From Streptomyces roseochromogenus subsp. oscitans DS 12.976 (GTDB lineage: Bacteria; Actinomycetota; Actinomycetes; Streptomycetales; Streptomycetaceae): a stretch of 64,000 nt of DNA. Below the pieces are notes generated by a model. The model did no database searches and was not told the origin of the DNA. It saw only the letters and a program-made list of their open reading frames with translations. The stretch spans positions 9,268,961 to 9,332,960 of the forward strand of contig NZ_CM002285.1 in the NCBI RefSeq assembly GCF_000497445.1, written 5' to 3'. This document shows positions 61,912-64,000 of this stretch, one piece after another (within the stretch, counting starts at the first letter, position 1; every line of letters starts with the position of its first letter). Made by a program: the position numbers and the translations under genes.

Positions 61912-62105
61912 AGGACGCCCACCCACCGCCGGGCACGCCTCAGCGCTGACGTCTTTCCGGTCCCCGGCCCACTTTACGGCTGGTGACACGCTTCTTCAGT
62001 GGGTGTTCTGTGACGGTTCGTTCTGAGCGGTCACGGGGTTGTGCCGGTGCTCAGCCCGACTCGGGCCCTGGCGAGAACGGCGTCGGCTGGGCCGGATCCG
62101 TGCCA

Positions 62106-62648
62106 TCAACTCCGGCGCCGAATCGTGATCTGTGGGTCCCAGCGGAAGAAGCCCAGTCGATTCTTACCGCTGAGGAGCTGGAAGAAGAATTTGTACCGGT
62201 CGCTCCCTGACCTCTGGACGTGTGCGGCCCAGTAGTGCCCCAGGACGGCCTGCGTTTCGAATTCGTGGTCTGTTTCGGATACCGGGAGCGGAAGAAGAGC
62301 GTCAACGATCACAGGTTGAAGGTCGCTGATGAGCTTCCTGTCAGTGCGGACCACGTACTTGTACAGCAGGACGCTGTAGTCGAAGCCGAGTGACAGGGTT
62401 GTCTCGCGCCACCTGATCACGTCTCCAGGATCGGCTCTGACGCAAAGCCGGTGTGCCGACTGGCCGATCACGCCGTCCTGCTGGGTCGTCAGGTGGATCA
62501 GTGCCGGGTCGACCGGCGTCGGTCGGGCGGGGTCCTGCGAGGGGTTCGGGTATCGCTCGACGATAGTGAAGGCATCGAATGCGATCAACACATTGACGAC
62601 ACGCAGGCATTCCTGCGCAGTGCAACCTGCGGGGATTGCTGTGATCAC
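62106..62648 (-). CDS. AidA/PixA-family inclusion body protein
   Basis: 180 residues from GTG 62648, with GGAGGG upstream. AidA/PixA family (PF12306): 'VVNVLIAFDAFTIVERYPNP', 'VDPALIHLTTQQDGVIGQSA', 'ADPGDVIRWRETTLSLGFDY' and the end 'KNRLGFFRWDPQITI'. Family members form crystalline cytoplasmic inclusions in Xenorhabdus or are quorum- and stationary-phase-induced in other bacteria; their role is not settled. A tandem paralogue lies 183 bp upstream, with a strong hairpin between, so this copy is probably expressed from its own promoter. Confidence 0.88.
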   Translation of the reverse strand: MITAIPAGCTAQECLRVVNVLIAFDAFTIVERYPNPSQDPARPTPVDPALIHLTTQQDGVIGQSAHRLCVRADPGDVIRWRETTLSLGFDYSVLLYKYVVRTDRKLISDLQPVIVDALLPLPVSETDHEFETQAVLGHYWAAHVQRSGSDRYKFFFQLLSGKNRLGFFRWDPQITIRRRS

Positions 62649-62735
62649 GGTTCGCCCTCCTTCGGCTGTCCGATCGGATGATTCCGGTAATGCCGCACAA
62701 TGGGCGTAAGAACCTGGAAGCCGCGGGAAGTCCAG

Positions 62736-62782
62736 AGCCGGGCGGCCCAGCGGGCAGGATGCGCCCGCCGGGCCGCCCGGCT
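62736..62782 (-). terminator. Strong hairpin between the two AidA/PixA genes
   Basis: Arms 62736-62755 and 62763-62782 pair at 19 of 20 positions around a 7-base loop, all GC-rich. It lies about 50 bp after the stop of the upstream paralogue and should terminate or stabilise that transcript. Confidence 0.8.
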
Positions 62783-62831
62783 AGCCACGTGCGGAAGGGT
62801 CTGTTGCCGTGACGGCTCCGTGCTCCGTCAC

Positions 62832-63365
62832 TCAGCGCGGCTTGATGGTGATGAACGGGTCCCATTGGAAGAACCCCAGCCGGTTCTTGCCGTCGAGAAG
62901 CTGGAAGAAGAACCTGTACGTGACCGTTCCCAACTTCAGAACTTCCGTGCTCCAGTAGTGCTGCTCGATGTCCTGCGTTTCGAATTCGTGGCTGTTGGGG
63001 ATCGGCAGCGGCAGCCTGGCGTCGATCCTCCGGACCTGCGGGGGACTGATGAGGTGCTGGTCTGCGCTCACATACCTGTACAGCAGAGCGCTGTAGTCGA
63101 AGTTGAGCGACAGGGTTGTCTCGCGCCACCTGATCAGGTCTCCAGGACTGGCAGCGATGTTGAGCTCGGCTCCCGGCATGCCGATGATGCTGTCCTGGCG
63201 GGTCGTCATGTAAATCAGATCGTGGCCGACGTGTGTCGGATTGTTGGGGTCCTGGGAGGGGTTCGGGTACCGCTCCTTGATGGTGAAGGCGTCGTAGGAG
63301 ATCAACACGTTGATGATCTTCGAGGCTTGTGCGGGAAGGGCTTCTTCGTTGGCTTCTGCCGTCAT
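62832..63365 (-). CDS. AidA/PixA-family inclusion body protein
   Basis: 177 residues from ATG 63365, with AGGAGAGG upstream. Same family and order of motifs as the downstream paralogue: 'IINVLISYDAFTIKERYPNP', 'VGHDLIYMTTRQDSIIGMPG', 'ASPGDLIRWRETTLSLNFDY', 'KNRLGFFQWDPFITIKPR'. The two proteins share most of their conserved blocks, so a duplication is clear. Cytoplasmic, no signal peptide. Upstream lie 635 bp without a gene, probably including its promoter. Confidence 0.9.
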   Translation of the reverse strand: MTAEANEEALPAQASKIINVLISYDAFTIKERYPNPSQDPNNPTHVGHDLIYMTTRQDSIIGMPGAELNIAASPGDLIRWRETTLSLNFDYSALLYRYVSADQHLISPPQVRRIDARLPLPIPNSHEFETQDIEQHYWSTEVLKLGTVTYRFFFQLLDGKNRLGFFQWDPFITIKPR

Positions 63366-64000
63366 GGTTCCTCTCCTTTTCTCTGCCGCTCTGGCGACGC
63401 TTGCCGGGTCGCGCGACGAGCATGTAGATCTGGGGACCGGGGAACTCTGGAACTCCTTTCGCGCGAATATCTTCCACGGCTGGTGCGCGGATCACGAACC
63501 CTGGGTCACTTTTCGTTGCGGCGAATATTCAGCTACACAGAAGCTCGCAACCTGCCGTTGGTGGAACACGAAGAAGAATTACAGCTACTAGATACGCTAA
63601 CAAGCACGGTATCCGGACATGCGTGAGAATTGGACGTGAAAACCCCCTATGAAGTCACGGTGATGAAGCCTGAAATATGCCATCAGCCAAGGCCGTGCAG
63701 AGGACCGGCTCTCGCTTGTGTCACGCCAGGCGCTCTCTTCTCTTCTGTGAGCGGGGCGTGTTCCGGGCGGGATGAGGGAAGTACTGTGTGGCGACGGGGT
63801 GCGTACAAGTTGCGCTGACAACAACGAAATTAGGATCGGTCAGAACCGGCGAGGTCATGCGCATATGACAACAGCAGAGCGTTCTGTGCACCGCAGCCCA
63901 GGACTTGCGCCGCTCGATCAGCGGCGCGGTGATTGTCCGTGGCGCCGGTTGACACGACACGCCGACCGCACCATCGGGCTCATGCACTTCGCCTTTGCTG
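63366..64000. other. Intergenic region to the window edge
   Basis: No gene supported on either strand. The part 63500-63660 is AT-rich and probably contains the promoter of the AidA/PixA gene. The last 150 bp may belong to a gene beyond the window; frames there show no motif I recognise. Confidence 0.4.

Noticed and set aside
63850..64000. Possible transposase or gene start at the right edge
   Set aside because: Frames near the edge show no recognisable motif and the sequence ends before any could be confirmed.

Overview
The window is high-GC actinobacterial DNA, almost certainly from a Streptomyces chromosome. The evidence is strong third-position GC bias, frequent GTG starts, many 4-bp ATGA/GTGA gene overlaps, Tat and lipoprotein exports, a streptogrisin-type protease, a GH89 enzyme, RsbW-like ATPases and a SpoIIE phosphatase. 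I saw no rRNA or tRNA gene and no CRISPR array. Intact genes alternate with an unusually large number of decayed ones (deletions, frameshifts, IS and integrase remnants), as is common in the variable chromosome arms. That placement is inference.

Layout. 1-2.2 kb: an MFS exporter (cut by the window, with an apparent frameshift) coupled to a FemAB-like acyltransferase. 2.3-9.3 kb: three exported phosphate-releasing enzymes on the minus strand (a long phospholipase C, a short phospholipase C, a purple-acid-type phosphatase), the last preceded by a PHO-box-like repeat. 9.8-10.9 kb: a streptogrisin-like protease with a hairpin terminator. 11-15.5 kb: a broken aldo-keto reductase, a PAP2 membrane phosphatase, a decayed DHA2 efflux pump fused to a TetR tail, a divergent MerR regulator and a lipase fragment.

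15.6-22.9 kb: the most interesting locus, five minus-strand genes all coupled by 4-bp overlaps: a PaaK-like adenylating enzyme, an MFS exporter, a double-GNAT protein, a LuxE-like acyl-protein synthetase and a LuxC reductase fused to a second PaaK-like domain. No luciferase is present. It looks like a carboxylate activation and reduction pathway with its own exporter. Facing it across about 565 bp is a one-protein sigma-70 factor, zinc finger, membrane segment and CAP domain.

25-27.5 kb: gene debris and two small secreted proteins. 27.9-33.4 kb: a secreted GH31 and GH89 pair. 33.5-41.7 kb: an alpha/beta hydrolase, a quinone oxidoreductase, glycosyltransferase/GNAT/transposase debris, a small secreted peptide, a peroxiredoxin with a divergent TetR regulator sharing duplicated operators, a decayed symporter and a flavodoxin-like reductase. 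41.9-45.7 kb: an iron-box-preceded Fe(III) ABC transporter. 45.9-50.9 kb: glpK with an IclR regulator, an RsbW-like ATPase converging on a SpoIIE phosphatase, and a second IclR gene. 51.3-55.1 kb: SDR, integrase debris, a TetX-like monooxygenase and a broken IS5 transposase. 55.1-59.0 kb: a cupredoxin and metallophosphoesterase pair divergent from an ECF sigma/anti-sigma pair, then another RsbW-like ATPase. 59.4-61.9 kb: a SnoaL-like protein and a divergent quinone oxidoreductase/TetR pair bracketed by 42-bp inverted repeats. 62.1-63.4 kb: tandem AidA/PixA inclusion-body proteins separated by a strong hairpin.
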